Below, piece by piece: positions 50,427 through 59,729 of a DNA stretch of 64,000 nt. Position 1 is the first letter of the stretch. The number at the start of each line of letters is the position of its first letter. The stretch lies in assembly GCF_900188065.1 (NCBI RefSeq), contig NZ_FZNQ01000005.1:1-64000 (forward strand), in the 5' to 3' direction. A program made the translations under genes and the position numbers. Source of the DNA: Halorubrum vacuolatum. Lineage in GTDB: Archaea; Halobacteriota; Halobacteria; Halobacteriales; Haloferacaceae. A model generated the notes under the pieces. The model saw only the letters and a list, made by a program, of their open reading frames with translations, made no database searches and was not told where the DNA came from.

Positions 50427-51251
50427 CTATGCCACGCCCCCAAACGGCTTCCACCCCAACCCTTCCCGGACGCCGAACTCCAGCGCGTTGATCACGTAGT
50501 GGACGACGATGACGAGGAGGAGGCTCTCGGTGAGGACGAAAACCGCGGCGAGCGCGAACCCGAGGACGCCGGTGACGAGGACGCCGAGACGGCCCTGCGC
50601 GCCGTGGCCGAGCCCGAAGAGGATCGAGGAGGCGACCGCGAGGAGCCACGGATCGACCCCGAAGCCGAGCGCGAACGCGCCGATCAACGCCCCGCGGAAC
50701 AGCGCCTCCTCGAAGAGGGCGATGACCGGCAACACGACCACGAGGAGGAACGTCCACCCACGGGCGTCATCCGGGGCCATCGCTTCGCGAAGCCGCTCGG
50801 AGACGGGCATTCCGACCCGTCGCCCGATCCCCGCGGCGATCTCGTTTCCAGTATAAAACAGGACGCCGAGCGCGACACCGGCGAGCAACACGCCGGCCGC
50901 GAGGTCGTCCATGGAGAGCCCGAAGGCGGCCGCGGGGACGTCGGCCCACCACGCGAGCGCGACGAGCGCCGCCAGTGCGATCCCCTGGGTCACCGCGACG
51001 TTGATAAGGAGGAGATCGGCGGTGAGCGTCGGGGTCGGGGACGGCTCGACAGGGACCGGGTCCGCGACGTCGCCTTCGGCGGAGTCGTCTCCGTCGCCGT
51101 CGCGATCAGTTCCCGCCCGCGGATCGTCGACGCCGACGATGTGTGCGCCTTCGAGCGCCTCGCTCGACCGTCTCGTCAGTATCAACAGCACGAGTGTAAG
51201 AACGACGACGCCGACGGCGAAAAGCGTCCAGTCGGTCATGTACTCGGGCAT
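50427..51251 (-). CDS. CPBP family intramembrane metalloprotease
   Basis: This protein of about 274 residues has roughly eight hydrophobic segments and the CPBP/Rce1 motifs: EEALFRG (the EExxxR Glu pair), ILFGLGHGA (the second motif with His) and HYVINAL (the third motif). This family includes CAAX proteases and bacteriocin-processing or immunity proteins. An acidic insert DRDGDGDDSAEGDVAD lies after the first helix. The start is 51251 (MPEYMTDW) or the in-frame ATG at 51239. It follows the LonB gene on the same strand by about 35 bases. Confidence 0.88.
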   Translation of the reverse strand: MPEYMTDWTLFAVGVVVLTLVLLILTRRSSEALEGAHIVGVDDPRAGTDRDGDGDDSAEGDVADPVPVEPSPTPTLTADLLLINVAVTQGIALAALVALAWWADVPAAAFGLSMDDLAAGVLLAGVALGVLFYTGNEIAAGIGRRVGMPVSERLREAMAPDDARGWTFLLVVVLPVIALFEEALFRGALIGAFALGFGVDPWLLAVASSILFGLGHGAQGRLGVLVTGVLGFALAAVFVLTESLLLVIVVHYVINALEFGVREGLGWKPFGGVA

Positions 51252-51285
51252 TCGAACCGGGAGCGATGAAAAACGCGCGGGTCGA

Positions 51286-53667
51286 TTACTGTGGGCTCGG
51301 GCTGGAGGGCTTCGAGACGCCCTGGTCTTTGAGCGCGGAGCCGGTGATCGATTTGAGCCGGGAGACGAGCGAGTCCTTCTCGGGTTCACCCTCCAGCGCG
51401 ATGTCGAGCACCTCGCTGATGTGGCTGACCGGGATGACCTCCACCATCTCCTCGTACTCCTCCTCTATCATCACGTCCTGTTCGTTCGCCTGCGGGATGA
51501 TCACTCGCGTACAGCCGGCCTTCGCGGCCGCCTCGATCTTGTGGGTGACCCCACCGACGGGCAACACGTCGCCGCGAACCGACAGCGAGCCGGTCATCGC
51601 GAGGCTCTGGTCGACGCCGACGTCCTCCAACGCGGAGATGACCGCGGTCGCGACCGTGATCGACGCGGAGTCGCCGTCGACGCCCTGTTGGCCGGCCTGC
51701 ACGAACTGGATGTGGATGTCCATCTCGGAGATGTTCTCATCGGAGAACTTCTTGATGATCGCCGAGACGTTCGAGACGGATTCCTTGGCCATCTCCTTGA
51801 GTTGGCCGGTGGCGATCACCTCGCCGGGACCCTGTGAGGGGGCGACCTCGGCCATGACCGGGAGCATGATCCCCGAATCCTCGCCCATGACGGCGAGGCC
51901 GTTGACCCGTCCGACGACGTACCCTTCCGAGACCTGCAGCTCGTAGTCCTTCCGGCGCTCGATGAAGTCGTCGGCGAGCTGCTGTTCGATGGAGCGCGAG
52001 CGGCCCTTCGCCTGCAGGACGTGATCACGGGTGGTGAAGTCCGCGTCCTCTCCGCGGGCGATGTCGCCGGCGACCCGCACGAGCCCGCCGAGGTTCCGGA
52101 AGTGCAGCGTCAGGTGGCCCTTCCGGCCGGAGCGCCGTTTCGCTTCGAGGATGACCTCCTCGATGGCCTCGCCCGTGAACTCCGGCAGGCGGCCGTCGTT
52201 GGCGACCTCCTGGGCGATGAACCGGACGTACTGCCGGCGCATCTCCGGGGTGTCCTCGATGGTATCCTCCATGTAGACCTCGTAGCCGTAGCCCTTGACG
52301 CGCGAGCGGAGCGCGGGGTGCATGTTCTCCATCGCGTCGAGGTTCCCCGCCGCGATCATGACGAAGTCGGTCGGGACGGGCTCGGTCTGGACCATCGCGC
52401 CAGAGGAGCGCTCGGACTGGCCCGTGATCGCGAACTCGCCCTCCTGGATCGCCGTCATGAGGTGCTGCTGGCTCCGGATGTCGAGGGTGTTGATCTCGTC
52501 GATGAACAACACGCCCTTGTTGGCTTTGTGGATCGCGCCGGCCTCGACGCGGTCGTGGCTCGGCGTCTCCATCCCGCCGGACTGGAACGGGTCGTGCCGA
52601 ACGTCGCCCAACAGCGCCCCGGCGTGTGCGCCCGTCGCGTCGCGGAACGGCGCGGATTTGGTGTCGCCGTTGTTCACGAGCAGGTTCGGAACCATCGCGT
52701 CGGAGCCGCGGTTCAGATAGCGGAAGACCAGATAGACGATACCCGCGGCGATGATGCCGAGGAGGATCTGGCCGACGATGATGAGCGCGTAGCCCAACAC
52801 GACGGCGATGATGATCCACATGAGCAGCGACCGCATCTGGTTGCGCTTGCGGGCCTCCTCCTTGTGTGCGTCGACGATCTGTTCGCCCTTCCCGGCCGGG
52901 ACCGTTCGGACCTTCGGCTTGTTGCCGTCGTCGGGGTTGTGATAGACGAGGACGTCCTGTAGCTCCTCTTTCGGGAGGAGTTCGGACATCGCCTTCGCGA
53001 GCATCGACTTGCCCGTCCCCGGCGAGCCGATCATCATCACGTGTCGGCGCTGCTTTGCGGCCTTGATGATCACGTCGCGGGCGTGCTCCTGTCCGATCAC
53101 TTGGTCGACGAGCCGATCGGGGATCTCGATCTCGGAGGTGGTGTCGATCTTGAGCCCGCCGAGCAAGTCATCCGGGTCCGGATCGTCGGCGATCTCGGCC
53201 CCTTCGACCTCGACGGTGCTCCCGAGGTCCTCGATATCGAGGTCCTCCTCGTTCTCGGCCGGTTCCTCGTTCTCGGCTCCCTCCTCGACCGGCCCCTCGG
53301 CTGCAGCGCCGTTGGACTCGGCGACCGCACCCTCCTCGGGGTCTTTGATCACGACGTCGTCGTCCCAGATCGAGTCGTTCGTGGAGACCTCGGACCCATC
53401 CTCAACCGTGGCTTCGTCATCGGACGTGGTTCCGTCATCGGAGCTGACTCCTTCGTCGGCGTCCGTGGTGTGTCCCTCGGTACCGTCCGTCGGGCGTCCC
53501 CCGTCGCCCTCGCCGGGGTCGGAACGGTCCTCGACGGAGGATGGACGGTCCTCGACGGGGTCGTCGCCCTCCCGAGCGGGGACGCCGTCGTCGCGTTCGG
53601 ACGCGTCATCGCTCGGATCGGGGGCGTCGGCATCCGCCGGGTCGTTCGTGTCCTTTTCGTTGCTCAT
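51286..53667 (-). CDS. lonB: Archaeal Lon protease LonB
   Basis: This membrane-bound ATP-dependent protease has 793 residues. An acidic, Asp/Ser/Thr-rich N-terminal extension fills about 150 residues before DRLVDQVIGQEHA. Walker A GSPGTGKS lies near residue 212, two transmembrane helices (residues about 280-325) interrupt the AAA domain as in other LonBs, Walker B is LFIDEINTL, and the catalytic Ser is in GDSASITVATAV (near residue 664) with its Lys about 40 residues later. In haloarchaea LonB is essential and controls membrane composition in known species. A TATA-like element lies about 44 bases before the ATG. Confidence 0.95.
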   Translation of the reverse strand: MSNEKDTNDPADADAPDPSDDASERDDGVPAREGDDPVEDRPSSVEDRSDPGEGDGGRPTDGTEGHTTDADEGVSSDDGTTSDDEATVEDGSEVSTNDSIWDDDVVIKDPEEGAVAESNGAAAEGPVEEGAENEEPAENEEDLDIEDLGSTVEVEGAEIADDPDPDDLLGGLKIDTTSEIEIPDRLVDQVIGQEHARDVIIKAAKQRRHVMMIGSPGTGKSMLAKAMSELLPKEELQDVLVYHNPDDGNKPKVRTVPAGKGEQIVDAHKEEARKRNQMRSLLMWIIIAVVLGYALIIVGQILLGIIAAGIVYLVFRYLNRGSDAMVPNLLVNNGDTKSAPFRDATGAHAGALLGDVRHDPFQSGGMETPSHDRVEAGAIHKANKGVLFIDEINTLDIRSQQHLMTAIQEGEFAITGQSERSSGAMVQTEPVPTDFVMIAAGNLDAMENMHPALRSRVKGYGYEVYMEDTIEDTPEMRRQYVRFIAQEVANDGRLPEFTGEAIEEVILEAKRRSGRKGHLTLHFRNLGGLVRVAGDIARGEDADFTTRDHVLQAKGRSRSIEQQLADDFIERRKDYELQVSEGYVVGRVNGLAVMGEDSGIMLPVMAEVAPSQGPGEVIATGQLKEMAKESVSNVSAIIKKFSDENISEMDIHIQFVQAGQQGVDGDSASITVATAVISALEDVGVDQSLAMTGSLSVRGDVLPVGGVTHKIEAAAKAGCTRVIIPQANEQDVMIEEEYEEMVEVIPVSHISEVLDIALEGEPEKDSLVSRLKSITGSALKDQGVSKPSSPSPQ

Positions 53668-53802
53668 AGAATCGATTTCGCTACCAAATGTGAGGGGTGC
53701 GCTACTGATATACTTTCTCCCCGACCGACGCGCATCGCTCGTCGCGTAATCGCCTACGAGAGGCGTGTAGCTGCCTAAAACCGGGGTCGAACCGCTGTCG
53801 CC

Positions 53803-53813
53803 GTATTTATAAC
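53803..53813 (+). promoter_or_regulatory. TATA-like box for nadM
   Basis: TATTTATAACT is centred about 28 bases before the ATG at 53837, in the divergent gap between lonB and nadM. Confidence 0.55.
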
Positions 53814-53836
53814 TGGAGCGCGTGCTAGGTGGATCC

Positions 53837-54370
53837 ATGCGGGGGTTTTATATCGGCCGATTCCAGCCGTTTCACAACGGCCACCGCCGGATGGTGGAGG
53901 AGATCGCGGCGGACGTCGACGAGCTGGTCCTCGGGGTCGGATCGGCTGGCGATTCCCATACAACGCGAAACCCGTTTACCGCCGGCGAGCGGGTGATGAT
54001 GGTGACGAAGGCGGTCTCTGACCTCCCGGTGACGGCGTACGTCGTCCCGATCGAGGACCTCGATCGGAACTCGGTCTGGGTGAGCCACGTCCGGAGCATG
54101 AGCCCGCGATTCGACGTGGCGTACTCGAACAATCCGCTCGTGATCCGGCTCTTCGAGGAGGCGGGCGTCGAGGTCCGAAGTTCCCCGATGTTCCGACGTG
54201 ACGTGCTCGCGGGGACCGAACTCCGCGAGCGAATGATCCACGGCCAGGAGTGGGAATCGCTCGTCCCGGACGCCGTCGTGGACGTGATAACCGAGATCGA
54301 CGGCGTCGAACGGCTCCGGCGCGTCGCCGAGACCGACACCGACGGCCGGCATCCTCCCTCCGATGGCTAG
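53837..54370 (+). CDS. nadM: Nicotinamide-nucleotide adenylyltransferase
   Basis: This protein of 177 residues makes NAD from nicotinamide mononucleotide and ATP. The nucleotidyltransferase start [14 protein letters not shown] (about residues 7-20), with the GxFxPxHxGH pattern, the [11 protein letters not shown] segment and [15 protein letters not shown] match archaeal NadM. An in-frame ATG lies 15 bases upstream, but [10 protein letters not shown] is the natural start and it matches the leaderless spacing of the promoter. It is divergent from lonB. Confidence 0.94.
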   Translation: MRGFYIGRFQPFHNGHRRMVEEIAADVDELVLGVGSAGDSHTTRNPFTAGERVMMVTKAVSDLPVTAYVVPIEDLDRNSVWVSHVRSMSPRFDVAYSNNPLVIRLFEEAGVEVRSSPMFRRDVLAGTELRERMIHGQEWESLVPDAVVDVITEIDGVERLRRVAETDTDGRHPPSDG

Positions 54371-54439
54371 ACGGGTTGACGGACCCCGTTCGGACGGTCA
54401 CTTCCCGGAGATCGGACCGGCCGCGAGGTGCTCCCCTCA

Positions 54440-55255
54440 ATGATCACCCTCGCTACCGACTTCGGCTCCCCGTACCCGGCCGCGATGAAGGGCGTCATCC
54501 GCCGCGAAAGCGCCGCCGAACTGATCGATGTCGCACACAACCTCCCCCGCGGCGACCCCCGGGCGGCCGCCTTTTGGCTCCGGTTCGTCCTGCCGGAGTT
54601 CCCGCCCGCGGTTCACTGTGCGGTCGTCGACCCCGGCGTCGGCACGGACCGGGCGGCGATCGTCGTCCGAGCCGGCCGACACGCGATCGTCGCGCCCGAC
54701 AACGGGCTCGCCGTGCCGCCGGCGCGGGCGCTTGCGGCGGCGACCGGATCCGGCCCGGACGACCTCGTAGTCTTCGAGATCGACGTCGATGACCCGGAGA
54801 GCGCGACCTTCCACGGACGCGACGTCTTCGCGCCCGCCGCGGCGGCGGTCCGGGAGAACGCATGGGGTGATGATGGCATCGACGACGACGCACTCGCGTC
54901 CCTTCGGCTCCTGTCGCCGGCAGCGCGGTATGTCGACCGCACGTTGCCGGAGCCGACCGTCGAGCGCGACGCGGCGGGCGTCCCCACGAGTATCGAGGGG
55001 GAGGTGCTCGCGGTCGACGACTTCGGCAACGTCATCACGAACGTTCCGGGTAAGACGATCGACGGGATCGACCGTCTCCGCGTGAACGGGCACGCGTCGG
55101 TTCCGGTGGCGCGAACCTTCGACGAGGTCCCGCCCGGCGATCCACTCGTCACGGTCGGCAGCCACGGCTTCGTCGAGTGCGATGTCAACGACGGACGGGG
55201 CGCGGAGGCGTTCGGGCTGGCACCGGAGGAACGGGTCCGGCTCGTTCCGGCGTGA
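54440..55255 (+). CDS. SAM hydrolase (SAM hydroxide adenosyltransferase, DUF62 family)
   Basis: This protein of 271 residues is of the fluorinase-like superfamily that splits S-adenosylmethionine into adenosine and methionine with water. The start ITLATDFGSPYPAAMKGVI, HCAVVDPGVGTDR, IVAPDNGLAVPP and FHGRDVFAPAAA are diagnostic, and the C-terminal domain has VDDFGNVITNVPG and VGSHGFVECDVN. Length is normal. The start ATG at 54440 is preferred. It is the second gene after nadM, 70 bases downstream. Confidence 0.92.
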   Translation: MITLATDFGSPYPAAMKGVIRRESAAELIDVAHNLPRGDPRAAAFWLRFVLPEFPPAVHCAVVDPGVGTDRAAIVVRAGRHAIVAPDNGLAVPPARALAAATGSGPDDLVVFEIDVDDPESATFHGRDVFAPAAAAVRENAWGDDGIDDDALASLRLLSPAARYVDRTLPEPTVERDAAGVPTSIEGEVLAVDDFGNVITNVPGKTIDGIDRLRVNGHASVPVARTFDEVPPGDPLVTVGSHGFVECDVNDGRGAEAFGLAPEERVRLVPA

Positions 55256-55293
55256 TCCGCGGATCAGTTACTGCGGTCGGTCGAGGGAGGGCA

Positions 55294-55650
55294 TCACGCG
55301 ATAACTCCACCCACCACGAGCCCGACGCCGATCGCGAGAAGCGCCGCGACGAGGTTCCCCACCGCGAACGCCGTCGCGACGCCGATCTCACCGTCCTCGG
55401 CCGTCGAGACCGTCTCGACGGCGAACGACGAGAAGGTCGTAAACGCGCCACAGAACCCGACGCCGACGAGCCAGACCGCGGTGGTACCGACCGGACCGGC
55501 GAGCACGACGCCGAGCGTAAAGCTCCCGAGCGCGTTGACGACGATGACGGACTCACGGCCGTCGATCGAGAGTCCGACCGCGTGTCGGCTCACCGCGCCG
55601 ATCGCTCCGCCGAGCCCGACGAGTACGGCGGCGACGAGCGGATCGGTCAC
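55294..55650 (-). CDS. crcB: Fluoride exporter CrcB (first copy)
   Basis: This membrane protein of 118 residues is one half of a fluoride channel. It has four helices, the GGAIGAVSRHAV segment near residue 14 and CGAFTTFSSFAVE, which contains the Phe/Thr residues lining the pore. The GTG start overlaps the stop of the second crcB gene (GTGA), so the two subunits are made together and probably form a heterodimer. Confidence 0.93.
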   Translation of the reverse strand: MTDPLVAAVLVGLGGAIGAVSRHAVGLSIDGRESVIVVNALGSFTLGVVLAGPVGTTAVWLVGVGFCGAFTTFSSFAVETVSTAEDGEIGVATAFAVGNLVAALLAIGVGLVVGGVIA

Positions 55651-55994
55651 AGCCGCCTCCCCACGATCAACCCGACGGCCGCGGCGGTCAGCCCGACGGC
55701 GTAGCTGGCGAGCACGTAGATCCCCCCGTCGACCGTCCCGAGCGTCACGGCGTCATTCGCGAACGTGCTGTAGGTGGTGAACGAGGCGAGCGCACCGGTC
55801 CCGACGAACAGCTGGGTTCGTCGCGTCGTCGCTCGCGTCAAGAGGAACCCCAGCGCGAACGACCCGAGCACGTTCACGGTGAAGGTGCCGACGCCCGTGG
55901 CGTCCCCGCTGGCGAGGTCGATCCCGTAACGGGACACGGCGCCGAGGAAGCCGCCGCCGGCGACGAGGAGGAATCCGGCTACGCTCCGTTCCAT
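55647..55994 (-). CDS. crcB: Fluoride exporter CrcB (second copy)
   Basis: This membrane protein of 115 residues resembles its neighbour, with GGGFLGAVSRYGID near residue 13 and ALASFTTYSTFAND, the conserved pore motif. It is the upstream gene of the pair. Two different CrcB subunits are usual in archaea and many bacteria that use heterodimeric Fluc channels. It lies 45 bases downstream of the HerA-like gene on the same strand. Confidence 0.93.
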   Translation of the reverse strand: MERSVAGFLLVAGGGFLGAVSRYGIDLASGDATGVGTFTVNVLGSFALGFLLTRATTRRTQLFVGTGALASFTTYSTFANDAVTLGTVDGGIYVLASYAVGLTAAAVGLIVGRRL

Positions 55995-56039
55995 ACGATT
56001 CGCTCGTCGGCGACCATGTTGTGGGTTTTGATCCGCACG

Positions 56040-57125
56040 TCACCGCGTCGCCGTCGACGAGCGCCGATCCGACACCGTGGACGCCTCGACCTCGCTTGCC
56101 CGCGGGCTCGACCCGCCGTGCGGCGTTCGCCGCTCACGAACTCGGACGGTGTGTGCCTCCTCCGTGGCGTCGTCGACGACGAGCGCCTCGCCAACCCCCT
56201 CCGGCAACCGTGCGGCGAGGCTCCCGTCGAGATAGGTCGCCTCCGCCTCGCGGAGCCGGTCGACGTCGCGCTCGGCGGTGAGACGGTGGGCGACGATCAG
56301 GTCCGACTGGGAGATGGCGACCGGCGGGAGCGCCTCCGGCCGCTGTGTCGCACACACGAGCGACACCCCAGGGGCCCGTCCACGCGTGAGTACCGTCCGC
56401 AGGGCGGGGTCCGCGATCCCGCCGAAGTAGGCGTGTGCCTCGTCGATCAACAGCCAGGGCAATCGTGGCGCGTCGCCCTCGACACAGGCGTCATAGAGGC
56501 CGCGAGCGAGCGAGGACACGACCGCCCCCGCGGCGACCTCGGGCGTCCCCGCGAGATCGATGACGGTCGGATCCCCACCGAGAAGCTCCGTGACCGGTGG
56601 GGCGGCGGGGTCGAACACGCCCCATGAGGCGGCGAGGTCCAGATGGTTGCGGACCACGCGACGGGTTTCCTCCGGCGCATCCATTTCGGACAGACGGTCA
56701 CGGAAGGCCGCGATCGAGGCGGGTCCCGCACGTCGGTCGACGGTCTCGGCGACGACCCGCCAGAGCAGCCCGCCGGGCGCGCCTGCCGGATCCAACCCGA
56801 GGAGGTCCGGCCACACAGCCGGCGGCAGCGTCGCCGGCCGCACCTGCGGGGCGATCACGTCGCCGCCGAGCGCCTCGAGCCCACCGAAGACGCCCATCGG
56901 GTCCACGATGACGGGCGCGACGCCCGGTGCGTCGGCCAACCCTTCGGCTATCACCCCGAGCGTATACGATTTTCCGGCGCCACGTTTTCCGACGACGACG
57001 GCCGCGTGTGGTCGGTCGGCGTCGACCCCGACGGCCGCCCCCGTGCTCCCGTCGCGTGCGAGAAACTCGCCGAGGTGAACCGTCGGCCCCGCCGTGGGGT
57101 CCCCGTCGCGTCCGAGCACGTACAT
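56040..57125 (-). CDS. HerA-like ATP-binding protein (DUF87)
   Basis: This protein of about 361 residues has a Walker A VGKRGAGKSYTLG near residue 45, a Walker B LPWLLIDEAHAYFGG near residue 235, and LVCATQRPEALP, resembling the FtsK-HerA ATPase superfamily. The C-terminus is Ser/Arg/Ala-rich. HerA proteins move DNA with NurA nuclease, but no nurA gene is adjacent, so this may be a related single-gene ATPase. I prefer the ATG at 57125 (MYVLGRDGDP), because GGTTTATCACC lies 30 bases upstream of it. The next ATG upstream is 57146. Confidence 0.85.
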   Translation of the reverse strand: MYVLGRDGDPTAGPTVHLGEFLARDGSTGAAVGVDADRPHAAVVVGKRGAGKSYTLGVIAEGLADAPGVAPVIVDPMGVFGGLEALGGDVIAPQVRPATLPPAVWPDLLGLDPAGAPGGLLWRVVAETVDRRAGPASIAAFRDRLSEMDAPEETRRVVRNHLDLAASWGVFDPAAPPVTELLGGDPTVIDLAGTPEVAAGAVVSSLARGLYDACVEGDAPRLPWLLIDEAHAYFGGIADPALRTVLTRGRAPGVSLVCATQRPEALPPVAISQSDLIVAHRLTAERDVDRLREAEATYLDGSLAARLPEGVGEALVVDDATEEAHTVRVRERRTPHGGSSPRASEVEASTVSDRRSSTATR

Positions 57126-57214
57126 GGGGTCGCTTGGTGGCGTCATGGGTGATAAACCGTCGCTCTCTTGGGGCGGTTCGTCTCGCCGACGCGGTAACCG
57201 AGCGCTCGTGGGAT

Positions 57215-57754
57215 CTATCCGTCGCCTTCCACGCGATGATCCTCAAGGTCGACGATCCCACGTCCAACGATTTCGCCGTCGCCGAGCACGCGGATCCGGA
57301 CCGTCGTCTGTTCCGGGTGGATCCAGCTCCGTTGGATATCGACCGTCGTCGTTTCGTCGGGTTCGACGACTGCAAGGTCCGTGGGTTCGATCCGATCCTC
57401 GCCGTCATCGAATCGCATCGCCACCCGCTTGACCGGGATCGGCTCGTCGCTCCCGTTATCCAGCCGGCAGCGAAACCGCTCGACGGCGTGTTTCGACCCG
57501 GCTGGACGGAGGTCGAGGTCGACGTCCGTGAGGACGCCGCGGAACGTACCCGGCCCGATCTCGTCGGTTTCCCTCTCCTCCGGGTCGACCGGTTCGCCGG
57601 TCGCCGGATCGACCCGAAACGTCGAGAAACAGCGGTAGCATTTGTGTGGATGCGGGCCGCCGGGATTCCCGGTGAAGAACCCGCCTCCGCCACGGACGCG
57701 AAAGACGAGAAAGCGGCTGCCGCAGTCCGGACAGGAGGGCTTGTCGAGGGGCAC
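57215..57754 (-). CDS. Zinc-ribbon protein of unknown function
   Basis: This protein of 179 residues has two CxxC pairs (SCPDCGSRF and KCYRCFSTF) near its N-terminus separated by a Gly/His-rich loop, then a beta-rich acidic domain (TDVDLDLRPAGSKHAVERFRCRLDNGSDEPIPVKRVAMRF). The start is a GTG at 57754. No enzyme motif was recognised. It lies 52 bases downstream of the ADH synthase gene on the same strand. Confidence 0.7.
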   Translation of the reverse strand: MPLDKPSCPDCGSRFLVFRVRGGGGFFTGNPGGPHPHKCYRCFSTFRVDPATGEPVDPEERETDEIGPGTFRGVLTDVDLDLRPAGSKHAVERFRCRLDNGSDEPIPVKRVAMRFDDGEDRIEPTDLAVVEPDETTTVDIQRSWIHPEQTTVRIRVLGDGEIVGRGIVDLEDHRVEGDG

Positions 57755-57806
57755 GATCGGCTATCGAACGACCGACGACAAATGTCTTGTGCGGCCGATG
57801 GCGCCG

Positions 57807-58598
57807 TTAGACGTCGATGAAGCCGCCCGCCTGCAGCGCCGTGTCGACGTCGGCGTCGTCGTGAATGATCGCGGAGACGGTGCGGGCGATCCCTTCGGGG
57901 TCGTCGTGCTGGAAGATCGACCGGCCCATCGAGACGCCGGCCGCGCCGCCGTCCATCGCGCCGCGGACCATCTCGGCCGTCTCCCGATCGGTGCCCTTCG
58001 AGCCACCCGCGATGACGACCGGCAGGCGGGTCGATTCGGTGACGCGCTCAAACGTGTCGCCGTCGCCGGAGTAGCCGGTCTTCACCACGTCCGCGCCGAC
58101 CTCCTCGGCGAGCCGCACCGCGTGGCCGAGCGCCTCCGGGTCGGTCGAGTCGACGCCGGGGCCACGGGCGTACGCCATCGCGAGCACCGGAAGCCCGAGC
58201 CGTGCGGCGTCATCGGTGAGTTCCGCGAGCTCCTCGATCTGTTCGGGCTCGTGATCGGAGCCGACGTTGATATGGAAGGAGACGGCGTCCGCGCCGGCCC
58301 GAACCGCCTCCTCGGCGGTCGCGGTGACGCGTTTGTCGTTCTCGTCCGGCCCGATGGTCGTCGAGGCGTTCACGTGAACGATGTAGCCGGCGCCGTTCTT
58401 GTTGGGGTGTACCCGCGGGGCGATCCCCTTCTGGGTGAGCACCGCGTCGGCGCCGCCACGCGTGACGCCGTCGATGGTCGATTCGATGTCGACGAGGCCC
58501 TTTACGGCGCCCATCGTGATCCCGTGATCCATCGGCACGATGAGGTAGCGGTCGTCTGTGGAGATGCGGTCGAGTCGTGCGGCGAGTCCTGCTGTCAT
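57807..58598 (-). CDS. 2-amino-3,7-dideoxy-D-threo-hept-6-ulosonate (ADH) synthase
   Basis: This protein of 263 residues is the archaeal class I aldolase that begins the alternative route to 3-dehydroquinate, condensing aspartate semialdehyde with a ketose phosphate-derived unit. The barrel motifs PMDHGITMG (catalytic Asp), KGIAPRV, VSFHINVGSD, VVKTGYSGD (Schiff-base Lys) and VVIAGGSK match this family and distinguish it from ordinary fructose-bisphosphate aldolase. It lies downstream of trpA on the same strand, after a 111-base gap, so it may share the trp transcript or have a promoter of its own (ACTTATC near 58636). Confidence 0.92.
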   Translation of the reverse strand: MTAGLAARLDRISTDDRYLIVPMDHGITMGAVKGLVDIESTIDGVTRGGADAVLTQKGIAPRVHPNKNGAGYIVHVNASTTIGPDENDKRVTATAEEAVRAGADAVSFHINVGSDHEPEQIEELAELTDDAARLGLPVLAMAYARGPGVDSTDPEALGHAVRLAEEVGADVVKTGYSGDGDTFERVTESTRLPVVIAGGSKGTDRETAEMVRGAMDGGAAGVSMGRSIFQHDDPEGIARTVSAIIHDDADVDTALQAGGFIDV

Positions 58599-58709
58599 GT
58601 GGAATGGCTCGTTATGTGACTGTGTGGCAATCGAAGATAAGTCGGTTTCGTTCGGGGACGGATTCGCTCGAACCGTGGAATCGGCTTCGATACCGCCCCT
58701 ACGGACCCC

Positions 58710-59729
58710 TCAGCGGGCGTCTCCGGGGCTCGCGGGGTCCGGATCCGCCTCCGCCCCCTCGCCGTCATCATCGTCGCCGGCGTCTCGAGCCGACAGGCCG
58801 CGTTCCGCGCCAGCTTTCAACTCCCGCGAGAGCGCCTCCAGCTCGTCGGCGACCTCCTCGACCGATCGGCCCTCCTCATGGCCCGCCGCGACGATGTCGA
58901 CGAGCGCGGAGCCGACGATGACCCCGTCCGCGCCGGCGGCGACGATACGTTCGGCGTGCTCGCCAGCGGAGATGCCGAATCCGACCGCCTTCGGGACGTC
59001 GTACTCGCGGATCCGCGCGAGGCTCTCGGTCGTCTGATCCGAGACATCGCTTTTCGCGCCGGTCGTCCCGAGCCGCGCCTGCACGTACACGTATCCCGAG
59101 ACGTGCTCCATGATCCGTTCGAGCCGTTCGCCCGCGGTCGTCGGCGCGACGATGAAGACCAGATCGAGCCCGAACTCGTCACACGCCTCCCGCAGCGGGT
59201 CGGCCTCCTCGGCCGGCAGGTCGGGCACGACGAACCCCTCGATGCCGACCGCGGCGGCACGCTCGACGAACGGACGGGGACCGTCGTGGCTCGCGGCGTC
59301 GCCGCTCGCGTCCGAGGCGCTACGCGCCTCGCTGGCCCCGTACTGGTAGATCAGGTTGTAGTAGGTCATACAGACGAGCGGCGCGTCGACGTCGAGCTCC
59401 TCGACGAACGCGAAGAATCGGTCCGGGGTCATCCCGCCCTCCAGTGCCCGGACGACCGCGCCCTGGATCGTCGGTCCCTCGGCGATGGGCTCGGAGAACG
59501 GCAATCCGAGCTCGATGATGTCGGCGCCGCCGCGATCGAGCGCCTCCACGTACGCGAGCGATGAGTCGTAATCCGGGTCACCGACCGCGAGGTACGGAAT
59601 GTACGCCGGGCCGTCCGCGAACGCCGCGGCGATCGCGTCCGAGTTGCCGGTCGAGACGGCCGTATCGGCTGGGTTGCCGGCCGCGCCGTCGTCGGTCGCG
59701 TTCCCGTCGATCGCCCCATCGTCAGCCAT
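58710..59729 (-). CDS. trpA: Tryptophan synthase alpha subunit
   Basis: This protein of 339 residues splits indole-3-glycerol phosphate to indole. The catalytic Glu is E73 in [11 protein letters not shown]. The position of the second catalytic Asp of the family (PFSDPxADGP in E. coli) is Glu, E84 in PIAEGP. Further blocks are [38 protein letters not shown] and [10 protein letters not shown], with [10 protein letters not shown] at the end of the barrel. Both termini carry acidic low-complexity extensions. The start ATG follows the trpB stop directly. Confidence 0.95.
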   Translation of the reverse strand: MADDGAIDGNATDDGAAGNPADTAVSTGNSDAIAAAFADGPAYIPYLAVGDPDYDSSLAYVEALDRGGADIIELGLPFSEPIAEGPTIQGAVVRALEGGMTPDRFFAFVEELDVDAPLVCMTYYNLIYQYGASEARSASDASGDAASHDGPRPFVERAAAVGIEGFVVPDLPAEEADPLREACDEFGLDLVFIVAPTTAGERLERIMEHVSGYVYVQARLGTTGAKSDVSDQTTESLARIREYDVPKAVGFGISAGEHAERIVAAGADGVIVGSALVDIVAAGHEEGRSVEEVADELEALSRELKAGAERGLSARDAGDDDDGEGAEADPDPASPGDAR

